In this document: in pieces, positions 37,081 to 50,803 of the stretch
Layout: every line of letters begins with the position of its first letter
Numbering within the stretch: the first letter of the stretch is position 1
Assembly (NCBI GenBank): GCA_034336665.1
Contig: CM067565.1
Location: forward strand, 80,540,858 to 80,604,857
From: Luscinia megarhynchos
Lineage: Eukaryota; Chordata; Aves; Passeriformes; Turdidae
Length of the DNA: 64,000 nt
Direction of reading: 5' to 3'
Program-made: the position numbers and the translations under genes
The notes under the pieces: model-generated
Told to the model about the DNA's origin: nothing
What the model saw: the letters and a program-made list of their open reading frames with translations, nothing else
Databases searched by the model: none

Positions 37081-40000
37081 CTATACTAAACAGAGTTACT
37101 AAATCTAAAATAACGGGTCATTCTCATGAACTTGAAAACCGATTTATGACATTTCAGAGAGGTTCTTATTCTGCCTGGTGAGAATAGCCACCCGGCTTGG
37201 TAAAGCCCCCTGATAAATCGTTCTTCTTTTGCTTGTGGGAAAGGCATTAAAAGTAGCTGAAATTGTAGCAGAGTCTCTCTGAATTGATGCTTCGTTTCAG
37301 GGTGACTTGTTCGTTCAGCCAGAGCTGACTTTGCATCAGATCCTAGCAAGCCCCTGTTCCAGCGACACCATTTATTTTTAATTGCTTCTCCACCCTCAGA
37401 GCAGTCTATGAAAAAGATACTTATTATCCTGTCAGGTTACATTAGATGTATTGGGTTCTGTGCCTATTCCTAGGGCAGCACTGTCAGTGTCCTCTGGGCC
37501 AGCATGATTTGATACTGCACAGGAGTGCGAGTGCATCATGTTCCATGATTTCTGGGACCAGATGCTCTTTACACGTACAGGAAAACAGATTTTGGTGAAA
37601 TGTTTGGGGTTATTCTTTGTTATTCTGATGATTTTCTTCCTGGTTTGTTTTTCTTTGAATACGTGGGTGAAATTTGGGTGAAGTCAGAGTCACCTCTTGG
37701 TGGTCTCTGACACCGATATGTCCACATCTCTCTAGTTATTCAGAGCATCGTGAGGAACACTTCAGATACAAATTATTCTTGCATGTTGGGCAAAATGTCA
37801 ATGACCTGTGTTAACCAGGAAAGTATGAGTTTGCTTCCTTTATTCAACTTTATCCAATTGTCTTGACCAAGGGTAAAAAATGCACTGGAGAAATGTTTCA
37901 TTATCATTAGTATTTTTTCATTTTATGTTTTAGGGTTTTTTTCCATAATTAATTTGCTTCCTGTCAACCAGATTGGAAAACAAAAATAATGATGTGCAAG
38001 ACCAACTTTGGCATGCCAGATGCAGATCTGTCATTTATCCTCTATTTAATGATCAGTCCTTTCCAAATAAGATTATTTTAAAATTATTATACAGCTCAAA
38101 GAGAGTTTTGTGACTGGCAGCATCACAATTTAGTAGGTTTTAAGCTGATTTCTTCACACACTAAGTGTTGAAATGGCTCTTCTGAGAACCATAAGTGATT
38201 TGCATGCCTTCTGATATGAGGGGGAGGATTCATATTGCCTCAGACTAAACTTTTGATGGGTATTTAATGGCACATTGGAAGTGCTGTCTTTGACTTTTTA
38301 CTCTAGATCTGATTGGAACACTTGGAATAACTATGCTGCACTGTAGTCATATGACTACACATGATACCTGATATTGTTTGGCAGGTATAGAGTTAACTGA
38401 TTTTCACTGATTTATCAAAATATTTCTTTAAAGAGCCTGTTGGGAGAATAAAGCGATCTTTAAAAATTTTCTTTGTCATCATTTATGAAATAGCTCCTAT
38501 ACTTAGCTGGGCTTCAATAAGAAGAGTTTTTAGATCTCTTCTACTGGCTGAGTATTGAAGAAAAATTTACTTTTACCTGTAATTTGGCAAAATATGAATA
38601 TGCATAAGCTTCATTACTGATCACGACACTTTAAGGCAAGAATGAATGTGTCACCAGCATCAGGCAGGCAGGCAGCCATGATTTGGATTTTGTTCAAACA
38701 CTGTCAGAAGCTCTAGTCCTTTTTTCAGCCAGTTTTGGGTCACTTGTATCAGCTTGGCAGTGCATGTTTTACAGTTCATTGCAGCTGCTGGTGGAGAGTA
38801 TGGTTCAATAAATGCATTAGAGGATACTTGAGGTGATGTATTTGGGCCAGTGGAGGCTGAAGTGCTGGGCTAGTGGAAGTGTCTCCTCAAAGACGCAGCC
38901 AGCGCCTGTGGGATGGTGACAGACTGCAAGATCTGCCCCATCTGGTGTGTTTCATAAATGCATGTGAGCCACCTCAAAGATATCCCCATAGACCTTCCAG
39001 TTTTGGGCCAAGACTGGCTGCTAAAACTGGTTCCAGTGCATCACTGCAGCAGCTTTGGGGAATGGTGTGGGAGAGGAGTAGAGATGTAACCTCTGTATGA
39101 CTGCAGACTAACTGTGTTTTCCCTGGTGACACATCTGTTTGCATGTGAAAAGACTTCTTCAGGTCTGACTAGAGAGCAGCAAACAATGAATTTTTCAATT
39201 TGCTCTTTAGAAGAGTCACGCAAATACCTAAAATGGGCAGCCAGCTGATTGTGTGTCAGAGGTACACATACACATGGTAGAATTTCCAGAGAAAAATGTA
39301 CATCTGATATATAAGGGGAGGGATATGTTTTCAGGCCTTTTTGAGAGTCAGGATTTTGCCATTAAAATGTGTTCCGTAGGGGAGATACCAGTAAGTCAGT
39401 TAATGCTTTCTACTAAGACCTAAAAAGGTGTAGGTTGGGGTATTTTTCATTCTGTGGTGTTCTTAAAACACTGCTTTATCAATCTAGATTGCTTGTGACT
39501 GTTAGGAGAAGAGGTTCCTGACTTTTTTCATCTTGGCCAGGAATGTACCCATCAGTTTTCCTTTTTTCCCCCTCAGGTTTTAACTTGAATGTGACACATT
39601 TTAAGATGCAATTTTAATTAGATGCAATTCTAGATGGACCTAACTTAGTTATCATCAAAAACCCCAACAAACAAACAAACCCCATGACTGAAACAAAAAT
39701 TAAACAAACAACAACAGAAGAGAATTACAAATAGATACCTCGTAAAACCATCTGACTGCAGTTAAACCTATTTTAGTACTCCTAAGGTATCCTGGAACGT
39801 TTCCATAGAATCTTGCCTCTGTAATTTGAGTGCTGGCAGTGTCCTTTGGGAATGGATACTTTAAGCACTTTATTATTTTCATCTGTGGATTTTTATTACT
39901 GTTCCTACCTTGACTATATCTGCTGAATTTGCAGTGTTGATTTCAAATAGTTGCTGACCAAAGTTTTTACCTTGAATTTTCCTTCGTTGTTTTGCAAAGC

Positions 40001-43000
40001 AGTTTTGTTTGTTCTTGCTGGGCAGGAAGGACATTAATTAAGTTTAGGGTGTTGTTGGATTGTGTAAATGCCAACATCACAGAATATAATTTAATTTCGA
40101 TTCTGGATAAGAGAGCTCTTACTTAGAAAATTCTCATTCAGTTATTGTTCATACCATAAAATCATGCTTATTTATGAGGAAAAATAGTATTTTGATTCTT
40201 GATTGGTTTCTGTGACCATAAGCTAACACATTTATCCATTCTAAGTCATACCATGATAATCAGGGCCTTTTAGAAAGATGCATGGGCCAAAAGAGAAATA
40301 GTAGCAATCAAATTCCCATTTCTTGTGTATTGATATGTGATTATTCAGTCCAAATTAATGTTGCTCTTTAAGTTACAAAGTGTCCATATGAGAAGATCAG
40401 GGGTTTTATGGACCAAAGAAAAAAGGCAACATAAATTCTGTTTTTTTAAAAAAATTAAAAGACCTAGTTTTGCCTGTAGTACTTTACCATATTCAAGCCT
40501 TATAAAAAGGTTTAATATGAACTTAGTCACAAACTGAATGTAGAAATAAAATAAAAACATCTGGTTAACTAATTAATGTATATGACAGGGGCTATTTATA
40601 CAATATTTATACAATTGTTCTTCTGAGAGGCTTTTTACAGTCGTTATGTTAGGATATTTTAGTGTGTTTTACAGATGGGTGAATAGTGAATAGGTTGCTG
40701 CTCAAAAGAGCTAAATAGGCATAACAGCTGATGAGGGGCTTGTGTGGCTGCTACATGGATTTGTATAGGACTGGCTAAATACCTCAGCTGTTGCGTTTTG
40801 CATAATTTGAAAGTCATGGTAATGGCATTTACTCAAGACTTAAACACAGTACAAACAAAGGAAAGAGGCTGAGATAATTTTTGGTGACTAAACAGGTACC
40901 AAGTGAGCACTTATTGTTGTGCTGGGAAACTTCAGCTCCTGATTCCTGACTGATGGATATGCAGGGTGTTCCCTGAAGTGTGCAGCTGGCTTTCCTTAGG
41001 CATGACAGGGGCTAGAGTGGCTTCACCTAAGGAGCAGCATTGCTGTCCTCATCTCTCTTAGGAAGGCAGCCTGCCATGGGCTGGGGGCAGAGCTTCCCCA
41101 GCTGCCATTTAGGTGCATTGCCTGGAGACACTGCCAGGAAACACATGGGGAAAACTGCTGCATGTTACTGTATTTGGAAGACTTATTCGGATAACATTTG
41201 TAGATAATGAATCTTGAAAGTATCAGCTCAGAGTTAAGAATGTATAAACAAATAAGATGTTGAGAAAACAAACTCGGTAGTACAAGGGGTTTTTTGTGTA
41301 TAAATGAGGATATGTTAGAACTGTGGCATCAATCTGCAATGAAGATATTTAGAAGCACAGAAATAAAAACTAGGCCAGCCTTTCTGTATTCCTGGTAAGG
41401 GGTCAGAGATCTATTGGGCAAAAAGTGATTAAATAAAATAAAAATTGTCTGGTCCTATCTCAAAACTAAGGAAAAAGTGGGAGGGGTAAAACAGTGGTTT
41501 GGTAACTAAAATTGGGGTTTAAAAAATGTTTCTGTTCTGATGATGTCCTTGTCCTTTCATGTCTAAAGATTAAACATGAACTTTGGAAAGATGTTGGCAA
41601 TTGTGTGGGTTTTTTGATAAGCATATCCTGGAGATCTTCAATTACAGTGTGGTAGGGAACAGAGAAAACTAAATGATGTAGTGCCTCTTGGTTAATGGTA
41701 TATATGGCATTCTAGATAATAAACAGACATGACAGATAGATTTCTTATTCTAAATTCAACAGAATTGGGTCACTGTTTCTTTTGTTTTGTGGTTTTTTTT
41801 TAGTAGAAGTTTTTCAAAATGCGCCTTATCATTTTTTCATTTCTATTCACGTCAGATCCTCAGGATCCTCATGTTTTTGTAGTTTACCCTTCAATGCAGC
41901 ACCTAGCTGTCTACAATGTGATAATGTGAGCTACAGATCTGCTTTTTACAAGGGTGAGGTTTTAGATTTTTTTAAGCACTGAGTGATGTAGCACCTTGAT
42001 GTTATGAAAACGACAGAGGCACTGTGGCTGTCGCATAGGCAGGATACTGGCAAGCCTTGCTGCAGGGAATACCATTCCTCTCATTAACATCAAACCTGAG
42101 AAGCAAGCTAGATTTCAAGAACTTTCATATGAGTGTGGATGTTTTGAATAATGAATGGTGGTGTGTTAAATTGTTAATACTTTATCTACAAACTCTGATT
42201 TTAAGTAGTTCGTCTTACTGCCTGTGTGTACTTCATTTTTCGTGGCTTACACACTGATTAAATCTTGTAATGCAATAAATATGTTTCCTCATTGCTTTCT
42301 TATTTATTTTAAAAATTTATTTTAAAAAAATTAATTTTTAAAATTATTTTTATTCCCCTGGCAGACATCTATAACTTGTTTTCCTTCTCTTCTTTATCTT
42401 TTCATTTGGGTTTGGCTCTCTGATGGTGGGCTTGCCTTCCCTTGGGCTTTTCATTACAGGCCTATTTGTGGTCTTTCCCTATCCCCCAGTGGTTTAGAAA
42501 GTGGCATAAACTCCATTCCTTGGAACGTTTTCAGACTCCCTCCCACACACATGCGTGTTCCCTGCCTAGATGAGCTATCTCCAGTCTATATTTGGAGACT
42601 GAGAGTGTCTGGAGGATAAATCTGTGTTGGCCACAGTGCTGCAAATACCAAACGAATTCACAGTTTTAAGTACTATGTTAAGACAAGAATTTGGCTAATT
42701 AGTTTTGGTGTAATTATTAGAAGACTGGGTCATAAGATAGTTAATCCAGTGAATATGCTTATATGATGCCAGTTTTATTAGACATGAAATCAAAATATAT
42801 CAGCTCTTTTTACACCTGAGAAGGATTATAGCTTGTGACAGCAATTAGTGGGCTTTAATAAGGTGTACTGGCTGAAACAGGACAGGCTGGCCAAGGGATG
42901 TCTTTTGGGGCAAAGCATGTAGGATTAGTGTTTAACTAAGAGACACTGTGGAGAAGACAAGTGCTATTCTGCTTTAAGCAGAGGGAAGTGTGTTTGACCC

Positions 43001-45863
43001 CTTACTTAGACTTGGATTCTTGAACTTAATTCACACTTTGAAACTGGGCTACATATGCTGGATGACTCCCCTGTGGAATGACAGCTCTTGGTACTGCAAT
43101 ACTCTTCTGCCAGCCACCCCAGCGTGGAGCTCTTCCAGAGAGATTCCATGTGCTGCTTAGCTCCTGGCATTGCTGCCACCTCTCACTCTGCCCCTCACTC
43201 TTACATTTTAGTAATGTCCTTTGAAGAAGCACCACACTGCTGTCCCCAGGAGAAACTTGGGACTCTGTGGTTCTCTGGTTTTGCTCTTGCTTGCAGTAGT
43301 TACTGGGATCTGTGACTAAAACCCCATGTACTAGGTGCAACTTATGGGAGTTGAAATTGCAATTGGCTATGCTTTTGTTCTTTGAGTTCTAACAGAAAGC
43401 TGCTTATTTTGTTAAGATAAAAAAGTAAGGATTTTCATGTTCCTTGCTACACTGATCCCATGAATCAGGAAGGGCTTTTGTTTTTGGTACACTCATTGGA
43501 AGTGAAAGGTGTTGTTTGAATTTTCTGTGGAGTGTGAAGACTGGTCAGGTCAGCTGGTTTCTCCTGCCTCAGCACCCTCAGGCACTTGTCTCTCAGCAGT
43601 CTGCCATAAGAATCCGCTGACCAGCTCTCTATTCTCCCCACAGCTGCAGAACCCATTAAAATGTGGTAGTGCTGACAGGCAGAAATGCTGTAAAAATGTA
43701 AATTTTTTTGTGCTGAAGGGCACGATGCCAAGAAATGCTTTTCAAAATGTTTCACTGCTGCATAAGGATTTAGGGTAGTGGATACAGCTGGAGTGCTAAG
43801 TTTTAAGCAATGTGAGAGAAGCTTTTACCATTAGTAAATTCACTAGTATTTTGGTTCTTCAGTCACCTGAGGATTTTGGTGCAAAGGTTTTGCTTTATGT
43901 CCTTTCTCTTTCTTTAGTTTTATTTTTAAACAGAAAATAATGGGCTAAGAGGTGGTGTTCTGCTCTGTTGGTGCACAAAGGAAGGACTGCTTCCTAGGCT
44001 CAAAAATGGCACTGAGGTCACCTGCCTATATGTAGTTCTTGGAAGCTCTGTAGAAAAGTCCAGGCTAAAGGGTCTGCTGTGTTTCAGCAGGGATTTTAGC
44101 TACTTGGACCCATTGATGCTCTCCAGAGCAGTGGCCAAGTCAAATGCACAGAATGGTGCCCATGACTCAGTCACTAGAGTACTGAGCCAAGGAGATTGCT
44201 TTTTCTTTAAAAGCAAGATGCTTTAATTAAAATAGTTATGTCTTCCATTGCAAAAGAAAGCGGTGGTGAGTGCTTTGTGCAGATTTTAGAAAAGCAGTGA
44301 CATGATCAGAAAATTTTAGAATTATTTTCCTTTATCTCTCATCTGAAATAATATAACAACTGTGTAACAGTTGACTATCAAGACTGTTTCAAAACCACGG
44401 TAAAAAAAGAGAGGAGTTGATGATATTTCTGCTTTTTGCCACTCTGGTTATGTGCTTTCTATTGAAACAATGCAATAATTTCCTCCTCTGCTAGTCCTCC
44501 TTTGCCCTGTATGAGCTGTTCAGGCATAATGTGCATGATAAATTTTCTCTCAAGTGCAGTCATCTGCATTGATGTGCTGTATTTGTGTTGCTGTATTTCA
44601 TCTTAGTTTTACATCAGATGATGCATAACAAGGACAGGTAGGATTTGGAAAGGGCTCCTTTGCAGTTAAGGAAATTACCTTTCTGAAGATTATCACTACC
44701 ACCTTCAGAATGCTTTACACAAATGTAAATAATAAGCTAAAATAATGTCGCTTCTGTGTAGTTTCTTGTAGTGAAGTTTCTATAGTGATCTCAACAGTAC
44801 ACAAATATGGAATTAATATGTATACCTCAGTAATGTCTATTTTCATTCTGTGTAGTCAGTAAAGGGGCATAAAAGATTCTCACAAGTTACTCAGAAACAT
44901 TTGGGTTACACAGAGCTGTCTGCAGTGTTCCATGCACAGTATGGAAGTTGTATTGATAGGAGCAAAATATAAAGAAGGCAGAAAATATTGTACCCTCCCA
45001 AAGGGGAATGAAAGTGAAAAATGTTAAATGTGGGCTGTTAAACAGTTTGAGAAGCTCAATGGTGTTGGCACAAACGTACCCTGAAGGTGTGCACTAATTA
45101 CAAAAGAGTAGGTTAGCTTTTTTTGATCTCAGCAACCACAGACTTGCTTCATTTTTTGTAATCCTTTGGTAATCAAAGACCTATCAGCTGGGTAATCTGT
45201 TGCTGCACCAAACTTGTTTATCCTTAAGCTTATCTGAGAAACCATATTGAAAAATAGAGGAGTTATCAGTGGGCCTGACTGAAGTTTAATTAGCTCTGGT
45301 ATGGTATTAAAGTTGTATGCATTATCTTCATTGTCACCCTGATATATTTGTGGAGTAATTGTGTTACAATTTTTAAAAAACAATTTCTCTTAAGTTTTCC
45401 CTATTTATATTGACCTAGTGTGCTATTAGACAAATAACGTGTATACCAATTCTAAAAATGAATTAGTTCTAGATTCTTTACAGAAAACTTAGGTTTGTTT
45501 ATATGATATCTTTCATCTGGAAGTAAACTGTAACTTCCATGTCTAGATCCTTAATACACAAATGCTGACTTCAGTGGTTTTAGTCAAAAGCAAGATGATT
45601 TTATTTTAAAAATCTACTAAAGATAATAAAAGCATTTAATCAAATTCAAAGACTTAGCTACAAACAACAAATGGTTTGCTTTTAATTTCTTTGGGAGGCA
45701 TATAGATGCAGGGTTTAAACAGTAACAAAAATCAAAGAGTAAACATCCATTTTCTAAATACTACCATTTATTTGGAACTAATTTATTTCATGAGAAGTAA
45801 ATTGTCTTCATAACAATCTTTGTTGTTGTTGCATCTTCTCTTTTCCTCTCCTTTGCTCTCCAG
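37081..45863 (+). other. PLD5 downstream intron (no gene seen)
   Basis: Intronic DNA. The first part, to about 38300, is less repetitive and carries an octamer word, ATTTGCAT, at 38198-38205 and an 18-bp palindrome at 38342-38359. A very AT-rich stretch lies at 42296-42352. No gene or recognisable transposon was found. Confidence 0.45.
38342..38359. repeat. Perfect 18-bp palindrome
   Basis: TGTAGTCATATGACTACA equals its own reverse complement. It could be a dimeric protein-binding site or chance. Confidence 0.9.
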
Positions 45864-45887
45864 ATCCAGCAATCCATCATGATGATG
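45864..45887 (+). other. Candidate 24-nt microexon (would terminate in the PLD5 frame)
   Basis: A strong pyrimidine tract with a TGC close to the acceptor (TTTGCTCTCCAG) precedes 24 nt, which are followed by a good donor, GTATGT. A TGC near the acceptor is a known feature of SRRM4-dependent neural microexons. In the phase set by the PLD5 exon it reads RSSNPS then stop. If spliced it would truncate the protein just after the membrane anchor. It may equally be a decoy. Confidence 0.2.
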
Positions 45888-48800
45888 GTATGTACCTTTT
45901 TTTCCTCTCTTCCAGGTTTCAGGTAATTCCATTCTTTGAACTCATACTGTTGCTAATAATGTGACAATGAAGAGGGACATTTGTTTGACATATTTAAGTT
46001 TAATGGACTGCCTATGGGTCTTGCCATCTAGTGAGGCAAGAATGCTGATTTGCCTTTTGTTAATAATGACTCTAATGTGGGATACTCTTCCTACACATAA
46101 GTGACAAGCTAGGAATAGGAAATAGCTGGAGTTAGAGTGGAAGAACAACTACCCTTTGGTTATTATTCCCCATTCCTCAGGAAATATTCTGCGTTGGGCT
46201 TTGTTCAAGGTCAAAAGCAGTGGCAAAGCATTGAGCTCTCCAATCCATGTCTCTTTTTTAATGAGTTGTGTTGTAAATATTGTTCTACAGTTTGCTGCCA
46301 TTGTTTTAGATAGAAGATCATCACATTGCATGCACAGTGGGCAGCCTTGAAATTGTGCAGAATACTGATTGCACGAAATGTAGCTAAATAAAAATTACCC
46401 ACCTCTGTATCAGAAAGAGAAAAAGAAAGGATCTTTGCTTATTTTCTGAGGAACACATTCCCAGCAGGGATTTTTTTACTATTATAATTAGTTAAAAATC
46501 CAAGAAGGCTCTTTTCTGTTGGGTAAGCAGCTCAAGTTAACCGTTCTAAAAGCGAAGCACTGCTCACCTCACTCTGGCTTGGTGGGATGTTGGACCCATG
46601 CTGGTATTAGATGAAGGGTAGTTATTGTTAGTTAGGGTAGTAATCAATGAGAGCAGAGCACGGCAACGGAGTAACTGCATTCCCTATCGCATTGCTAATG
46701 AGGCAGTCATGGTTGTTCATGTCTCTCTTGAGCCTTTCAATGTTGCTGCCAGGCATTTTGCTTCTTTGGGAAGCTGTGGTCACCTCTTTCCTAAAGTACT
46801 CCTCACAACTGCCCTGTGTCAGATACCGTGGGTAGGAAGGGAGCGTGGCTGGAGGAAAATGTGTTGTGACCACTGCACCAGCAAAGAACTGGGGCACCTT
46901 GTCTCCATCTCCATCCTCTCCCTGCTTTCTTGTCTCTGAGTCTCTCTGCTGCAGTATTGCTAATTATCTGAATCTGGAATTACTGTTTGGATGCAGTAAC
47001 TGCTGAGTTGGAATTTGAAAATACTGCTGCAAGTCTGTACTGAAGTAAAGAGTTTCTGCTTGGTCTCTCATTTGAAGAGAGTGTCTACATCACAAACTGC
47101 TTCCAAATTAGTCTAAGACACCTATGTTATCAAGTGTTTCCATTGTTTGAAGAGTTAATCTCTTAAATTAACTTAATTTACTTCTTTACCCACTCCCTCA
47201 CCCTTCAATTTACCTTATTTTAAATACTTAGTTACTGCTTTTAGGGTTTTTTTAAATTAATTTGATAGTGAAATTAAGATTTTTAATAACAGCATTTCTC
47301 TCATTAAGAGTAAAATTCAGATTTATTTATTATGGAAAGCATTTTTAGTATATTCAGCACTACTTGGAAGTCTGTATTTTGGCATGGCACTAAAGTAGTG
47401 CAACAATAACACGAATTTTCCTATTTTATTAACCATTCAGTGTCTTTTTAAAAACATTTCCCATTTGCAGTGATAAAGAACCAATTTGAGACAATAAAAT
47501 AGAAAGCATTTTCAAGTGCTGGGACTTTACTCTGCATTTGAAGAAAACAGTAGCAAAAGTGGTTTTCATTACAGATGCCATTATTTTGTGTATGACTGCT
47601 AACTAGCAGCAAAAAGCTTCTGCTAATGCTTAGCAGTATCTAGCTGAAAAATTGCTAAAATTCTCTTTTATTCATGTGTGTTCATTCCTGATTTTGTTTC
47701 TTCTTGTACCACAATGAAGTCCAAATTCCAGGCAGTTAATAATTCAACTATTCAGTTTTTGGGGTTTGTACAAGACAGTGCTTTGTGTATGGGTTTCTGG
47801 ATTTGGGGTCTTGAGAGTTTTTGATAGAAAAGTTGATGTCTTCTACCCACAACAATTTTTTTTTTTAATTATATGCTCCTGGAATGCTTGGGAGCAAAGG
47901 CACTGAAAAACCCTAGGTCAGTCAATCAACCAAGTGCAGCTCATTAGAGTCCTGATGTCTCACCAACTCAGAACTAAACTATTCAACTGATAAAAGGTCC
48001 CCATTTTAATTTGTACAGAGCTTGTTTTTTTGAGTGGTGGTACGTGGGGGGGAAGGCGTTCAGCACAGATTATTATGTCAGCAAAGTTTCTTAGTTTTTT
48101 GTTGATGTGCAACAACACATTTTTTGTTGTTGATGTGCTTGTTTGTTTTTTTACAGCAAGCAACTATTCTAATCATCATTTTAGCTGCTTGTTGTCTTTT
48201 AGTTATTTGACTTATAGTAGCAAGCTTGCAATGGCAGAACGTGTTTGATTTTCATACAGTCCCACCCTCATGGCACAGTCTGTTTATGTGCTGAGGAGAA
48301 GACAATAATGCATATTTTTGTTTTTCATATGCTTTGAAGCTGAAGTAATTTCTTTTTCATGAGATCATTCTGTTATGGCTCACTGGTATACTTCATAACA
48401 ACAGTGTAATTACAAGTTGTGTGGCTATTGCTTCTTGGTTTTAATAGCTGAAATGACAAAATATAATAAGGAGTAAATTTTTCATGTTCATATATTTTAA
48501 CAAAGATGGATTTACACTTAGCAATGTGATTCTCATGTATTCCAGTTCAGACACTCTAGGGCTGAAAACTTCTCTCTCTATTATGCAAGATATATTGTTA
48601 TTTTAATTAACTAACATATTGCTTCTTTCACCAAAGCTCTTGAAATTACAATTGCAATGCCATTATTAAATACAGAATTAAAATTCAGCAATAATGAAGG
48701 AGATAAGGAAGAACTATCTAGAAGATATGTAGAGTTCATAAATGTAAAATAGTATTATGAACTTTAGTTGATACTGAAAACTACTATTCCATATTGGGAG

Positions 48801-50803
48801 CAGGAGAATAATACATAAAAATGTAAAAACAAACTGAGTTTCAATAAACCAAACCAAAATGCTTTGTAATTTTTTTCATTTAATTTTAATTTGCCACAAA
48901 CACTACACCTGCGTTCTGTTACTTAATCACTTATAGATTAAATGTCATATATTTTTTAAAAAATCAAATAATAACCTACAATATTTGGAATTAATTTAAT
49001 TAAAATATATTAAATCCTTCTTTAGCTTCGTGCCTACAGAAAATCTTGCTAAGCATGCTACATTTTCTTTGCATCAAGGACTCTAATTATTGAGATTTCT
49101 TTTTATAGTGGTAAACTAGTAATGAGCTAGCCACATAGCAAAATTATTTTTAAACTGTCTTTTCACTATTTTATTCTGCATATTTTCAGGTTGTTTAGTA
49201 TTATGTTATACTCTTAGGTTTGATACCACACAGATGTGTTGTTCCTTTTTGGGGTATTGTTAGGGATTTATTTATTGGAATCTGAGCAAATTTAGGGATG
49301 TTCAGTGCCCATGCCAAGCTGTGCTCAGGCAGTTGTGTCTAAAAAACACATCACTTTCATGCTACTGAAGACCATCTCTATTTTTTCTCTTTTTGCTGGG
49401 GTCTATTTGCTGCTGAAAGAGTACTATATTTTTTTAAGCATTTTTGAGACAAAATGTGCCCCACTGTGTCATGCTATTCACAATGCTACCATCTTGAGTC
49501 TGCATCTCATATTTCTCTCATATTTCTTTTTGATGCTGCAGAGTGGAGAGTAACAGGAATATGCCAGATCCATTTCCAAGTATCAGTACTTGAAAGGTCT
49601 GTCCTAAACTTGAAAGCTTGAATCTAAAAGGCAATTGGGAGTGCACATCTGGCTTCTTGTGCATTCTGCTTGGGGTTTTTTGGGGGGTGGAAGGATATTG
49701 ACAGTATTTTATTCAGATCTGTCCTGCTTGCCCTGCTTTTTATGTTAGTAACATCCATTGGAATTTATAATTTTGTAGTTTCCATTGATCTTATTGAATA
49801 GACATACTACGTGGTGACCTTTTTTGAGTTTCATATTTACTTTAACTTTCTAATTCCAGGGATCAAAGTAGTTTCCCAAAGATGTGGTTATTTTCCAGAC
49901 CTGTAATTTATAGACCGATAACTTTTTTACTGTGTATGTTTGTAAGGTGTCAAAAACCCCCTTTCTGTTATAAATAGGCTTGTGGTAAACATTGTATTTT
50001 TTTGATTGTATTTGAACTAGTGGCAAATAAAGCAGTGATTTTATTAATTCAGTTATTTTTGAAGCCAGATAGAAGGAAAAGAATACAGCGAGTATAAAAT
50101 GAGAATCATTTAAGTTGTTTATATCTGTGTTCTCGAAGTTACAGAAATGATTGTGTTATCCAAATGCATTTCTTCCCAGGATAGATTTCCAGAATGAACT
50201 TTCAAAACCTGGATAATCAAATAAAGGAGTGAGGATGTGCCAACATAAACTTCTGAAACTGAGTTGGTGACTTAATGTGTATTTGAGAGTCTGTTAGCCA
50301 AGACCTGAAGGATTAAGAAGAATTGGGAAAGGAAGTTATGTTGCAACATACTTGGGGAGAAAAGGCAAAACCATTATTTGGCAAAGAGATGTAACTTTAT
50401 ATTGAAAGAATTCTTTTGTGAATGCTTTGTAAGGTAAATAAAGTGTTGACAAGCATTCATCATAAAAATTGTGATGAATTGAGTCAGAATTTAGCTAATG
50501 GGAAAGGGCAAATAGGATGGAAACTGTCCAGACAAAGGAATATTGTAAATGATTTATTTCTCATCTCTGAGGTACTCAGAATATGGACAACCCTGATTAC
50601 CTAAGACTTGATCATGATGCTTTAAAACAAGTCAGTGGAATATTGTTATAGGTTTCCCCAGGCACAAGAGTAAGTCCTGAACAACTGTTTCAGCTAAATT
50701 AGAGTGTAGTGTTTCAGTGCTGGTTTTTGGAGTTTCTACTCCTGAGGCCAAGAAGTATTTCACCATTTAGTATTGCCAGAATTAGAAAGACCAGACAATA
50801 TGC
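45888..50803 (+). other. PLD5 downstream intron (no gene seen)
   Basis: AT-rich intronic DNA, including a very AT-rich stretch around 48860-49015. A hydrophobic frame after TTTTTTTACAG at 48156 ends in a stop after 17 codons and has no donor. No repeat family was recognised. Confidence 0.5.

Noticed and set aside
48156..48215. Exon-like start after a TTTTTTTACAG acceptor encoding a hydrophobic peptide
   Set aside because: It terminates after 17 codons with no donor and does not fit the PLD5 phase.
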